From the NCBI GenBank assembly GCA_903903935.1, contig CAIVAX010000235.1, positions 1-8,264 on the forward strand: a stretch of 8,264 nt of DNA, given 5' to 3'. Position numbers and translations under genes: made by a program. The stretch is from an uncultured Hyphomicrobiales bacterium (GTDB lineage: Bacteria > Pseudomonadota > Alphaproteobacteria > Rhizobiales > Beijerinckiaceae). The notes under the pieces are model-generated. The model made no database searches. It saw only the letters and a list, made by a program, of their open reading frames with translations, and had not been told where the DNA came from. Shown piece after piece: positions 6,279-8,264 of the stretch (positions are counted from its first letter, which is position 1; each line of letters opens with the position of its first letter).

Positions 6279-8018
6279 GTGACACAAAAAGACATAATAC
6301 TAACGAAGAACAGGGAAGTGGCCGGATTAACCGGCCACTTTTTTGGCATATCCCCTTTGGTGCTTGTGCTGATCAGTCTGCTGCTGTGCATTATGCTGCC
6401 GCCGATTATTTTTCTGATCAGTTCAAGTCTCTATACGACCAATCCTGATGGCTCGTTTAGAGACTTTACTTTTAAGTTTTATACGGATCTGATCGCCAAT
6501 CCGCGCTTTGGCAAAAATCTGCTCAATACATCTATCTATGCTGTGGGATCTGCCTGTGTGGCAATCTTTCTGGGTGGCCTTCAGGCCTGGATTGTCGAGC
6601 GCACCAACACGCCGCTGCGCAAATATGTTTTTTTGATTTCTACCATCTCACTGGGCATCCCCAGCGTTCTTTATACAGCCGCTTTTCTACTGCTGTTAGG
6701 CAAGACAGGCCCTGTGAACCAGATTGCCGACGCGCTGTTTGGCGTCAAACAAGCCGTCAATGTCTATAGCATGTGGGGCATGATTATTATTGAGGGCATT
6801 GATTTTGCCCCTCTCGCCTTTTTGCTTCTGGCTGCTGTGTTTCGATCGATGGATGCCTCGTTTGAAGAAGCGGCGATCATGAGCGGGGCTGCCGGTTGGC
6901 AGACGTTTCGGCGTGTGACGCTCATGCTTGCTATTCCTGGCATTTCCGCGCTGTTCATCCTCATCTTCATTCGCGCCTTTGAAAGCTTCGAAACGCCGGC
7001 ACTTGTAGGACGGCCAGCGGGCATTCCTTTGCTGACAACGGATATTTATCGCGCCACGCAGGTCGATTCTCCGCCCAATTATGGACAAGCGGGAGCCTAT
7101 TCCGTCGCCCTGCTCTTTATTGTTGTTATTTTGCTGGCCATTTATAATCGGATTGCCAAACAAGCGGAGCGATTTCAAACCATCACGGGCAAAGGGTTCA
7201 GGCCCCGTCTGCTTAATCTTGGTAGCTGGCGCTATGTGACATCCGCCATTCTCGTGCTGCTATTTTTCATTATTGTTGTTTTTCCAATTGCTATTGTGCT
7301 TTGGGCCTCTTTTTTGCCTTTTTACCAGCCCTTCAGCATGAAAGCCCTTGGCTTTCTCACCCTTGAAAACTACAGGGGGTTGATCAGTGCAGAATTATTG
7401 CGCACCACGCTCGTCAACACAATGATCCTGGGACTGTCAACAGCAAGCCTTGTCAGCCTCATCACAGCGCTCTTTGCTTGGCTTTCAGTCCGCCGCTATA
7501 GGGGTGCGTGGATTTTAGATCAATTGGCAACAACGCCGCTGATCTTTCCCTCGATTGTTTTAGGTGTCGCCCTCTTACAGATCTTTCTCGCCTCGCCCTT
7601 GCCCATCTATGGCACCATGGCTTCGCTGATCTATGCCTCCTCCATGCGCTATCTACCCTATGGCATGCGCTATTCTTATGCAGGCATGTTGCAGATCCAT
7701 ACGGATCTTGAAGAAGCGGCGGCCATTTCGGGCGCCGGCAAGATTAAAGTCTTTTATAAAATTGTGGCGCCCCTTTTGGCACCTGCGCTGATTACCTGCT
7801 GGCTTTATGTTTTTTTGAGTGCAACAAAATCAGTCTCTCTGCTGATCCTTCTGGCGGGTCCCGATACACGTGTTGTGGCGATTACGATCTTTGATCTGTG
7901 GGCGGATGGATCTTTAACAAAGCTCGCTGCTATGGGCATGAGCTGGACGCTCTTTATGGCGATTGTTTCTGGCGGTTTTTATATGATCGCCCGCCGCTAT
8001 GGCGTTTCAGTCAGATAA
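6279..8018 (+). CDS. Fused two-domain ABC transporter permease, FbpB/AfuB-like
   Basis: This 579-residue inner-membrane permease consists of two homologous binding-protein-dependent transport domains in one chain, as in FbpB, ThiP and 2-aminoethylphosphonate-type permeases. Hydrophobic segments are near 24-48, 83-104, 116-140, 165-188, 219-233 and 271-289 in the first half, and 321-345, 378-401, 417-437, 496-514, 519-526 and 542-570 in the second. Each half has the cytoplasmic EAA loop that docks the ATPase: E196-E-A-A with G203, and E478-E-A-A with G485, so both docking sites look intact. The fusion means no second permease gene is needed. It follows the MLE-like gene by 34 bp. The start is uncertain: GTG 6279 has GAGG upstream, and TTG 6261 would add six residues. 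A strong terminator-like hairpin (6316-6344) lies within codons 13-22. The partner ATPase is not recognisable in the window. Confidence 0.88.
   Translation: MTQKDIILTKNREVAGLTGHFFGISPLVLVLISLLLCIMLPPIIFLISSSLYTTNPDGSFRDFTFKFYTDLIANPRFGKNLLNTSIYAVGSACVAIFLGGLQAWIVERTNTPLRKYVFLISTISLGIPSVLYTAAFLLLLGKTGPVNQIADALFGVKQAVNVYSMWGMIIIEGIDFAPLAFLLLAAVFRSMDASFEEAAIMSGAAGWQTFRRVTLMLAIPGISALFILIFIRAFESFETPALVGRPAGIPLLTTDIYRATQVDSPPNYGQAGAYSVALLFIVVILLAIYNRIAKQAERFQTITGKGFRPRLLNLGSWRYVTSAILVLLFFIIVVFPIAIVLWASFLPFYQPFSMKALGFLTLENYRGLISAELLRTTLVNTMILGLSTASLVSLITALFAWLSVRRYRGAWILDQLATTPLIFPSIVLGVALLQIFLASPLPIYGTMASLIYASSMRYLPYGMRYSYAGMLQIHTDLEEAAAISGAGKIKVFYKIVAPLLAPALITCWLYVFLSATKSVSLLILLAGPDTRVVAITIFDLWADGSLTKLAAMGMSWTLFMAIVSGGFYMIARRYGVSVR
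6316..6344 (+). terminator. Rho-independent terminator-like hairpin with T6 tract, inside the permease 5' end
   Basis: GTGGCCGG (6318-6325) pairs perfectly with CCGGCCAC (6331-6338) around the 5-nt loop ATTAA. Two more A-T pairs extend the base (6316-6317 with 6339-6340). The stem is followed at once by TTTTTT (6339-6344). This is a canonical intrinsic terminator shape reading in the + direction, with no matching T-run on the other strand. It begins 72 nt after the stop of the MLE-like gene but lies downstream of both plausible permease starts, encoding part of the N-terminal cytoplasmic segment. It may act as a partial terminator or attenuator between the binding-protein/enzyme genes and the permease. 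Structure is seen; activity is inferred. Confidence 0.6.
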
Positions 8019-8264
8019 TAAGGCTTGATAACGGAAACGTACATAGAACAAAATGGCTCAAGTTACCTAATCGCAATCGAAGGCATGAGTATCATTCTGA
8101 TTATCTCGAGATGTAAAATTAAACCACAGGCGCGGATTGATATGGGTGATATGAGGCAAGTAGAACAAGCGAACGCACCGCTCTACATAGCTAAGCTACA
8201 AAATAAACGTCCCGGGTCAAGCACAGGACCGATATTATTACTAAGCGCTCCTTTTGGAGAAGCC
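8019..8264 (+). other. Downstream region with an open frame of uncertain status
   Basis: After the permease stop, one + frame is open from 8022 to the window end (81 codons), with possible starts TTG 8025, ATG 8085, 8142 and 8151. None has a well-placed Shine-Dalgarno; the best is GCGGA (8132-8136), 5 nt before 8142. The codons are unlike the upstream genes, with repeated ATA, CTA, TTA, AGA and AGG, which argues for noncoding or foreign sequence. The last visible residues (GPILLLSAPFGEA) could begin a hydrolase-like strand-loop or resemble an altered P-loop, but this is too short to assign. An ABC ATPase gene would be expected here and is not recognisable. ATCTCGAGAT at 8103-8112 is a short palindrome of unknown meaning. 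I see no terminator. Confidence 0.3.

Noticed and set aside
6696..7178. A 160-codon open frame on the - strand
   Set aside because: It is antisense to the permease, rich in Lys/Arg/Asn/Gln as expected from the complement of hydrophobic codons, and shows no domain or start signal.
8103..8112. Palindrome ATCTCGAGAT as an operator or terminator
   Set aside because: It is only 10 bp, with no T-run and no associated promoter; chance is sufficient.

Overview
The window looks like an accessory catabolic and transport region of an alphaproteobacterium, probably a Hyphomicrobiales (Bradyrhizobium-like) member. This rests on gene style: TauA-like and FbpA-like binding proteins beside MmgE/PrpD and enolase-superfamily enzymes, with roughly balanced base composition by eye. 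The taxonomic call is an inference. All credible genes lie on the + strand with short gaps. I see no mobile element, tRNA, rRNA or CRISPR array.

Layout. Block A (1-2712) holds the 3' end of a TauA/NMT1-type periplasmic binding protein (1-276), a complete paralogue of it (310-1311) and an MmgE/PrpD-family enzyme (1330-2712). The gaps are 33 and 18 bp, so these are probably co-transcribed from a promoter upstream of the window. A 173-bp intergenic region (2713-2885) follows. It carries a perfect 14-bp palindrome, a candidate sigma70-type promoter and a strong Shine-Dalgarno, and it probably starts a second transcription unit.

Block B (2886-8018) holds two tandem, about 64% identical family-1 (FbpA/SBP_bac_6-like) binding proteins, an enolase-superfamily enzyme with the complete catalytic set of the muconate lactonizing enzyme (MLE) subgroup, and a fused two-domain FbpB-like ABC permease. 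A textbook GC hairpin plus T6 tract lies inside the first codons of the permease. The expected ATP-binding subunit is not seen. The last 246 bp hold only an open frame with atypical codons and no recognisable domain.

How it may work together. Block B reads as an ABC importer with two alternative binding proteins, coupled to a lactonizing or epimerizing enzyme. The tyrosine pair and histidine that bind ferric ion in FbpA are absent from both binding proteins, so an organic-acid-like ligand is more likely than iron. Block A supplies a different class of binding protein, also duplicated, and an MmgE/PrpD enzyme, a family of hydro-lyases, decarboxylases and epimerases acting on di- and tricarboxylates. 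A shared pathway for a carboxylic-acid substrate is a reasonable inference, but the substrate cannot be read from the sequence.
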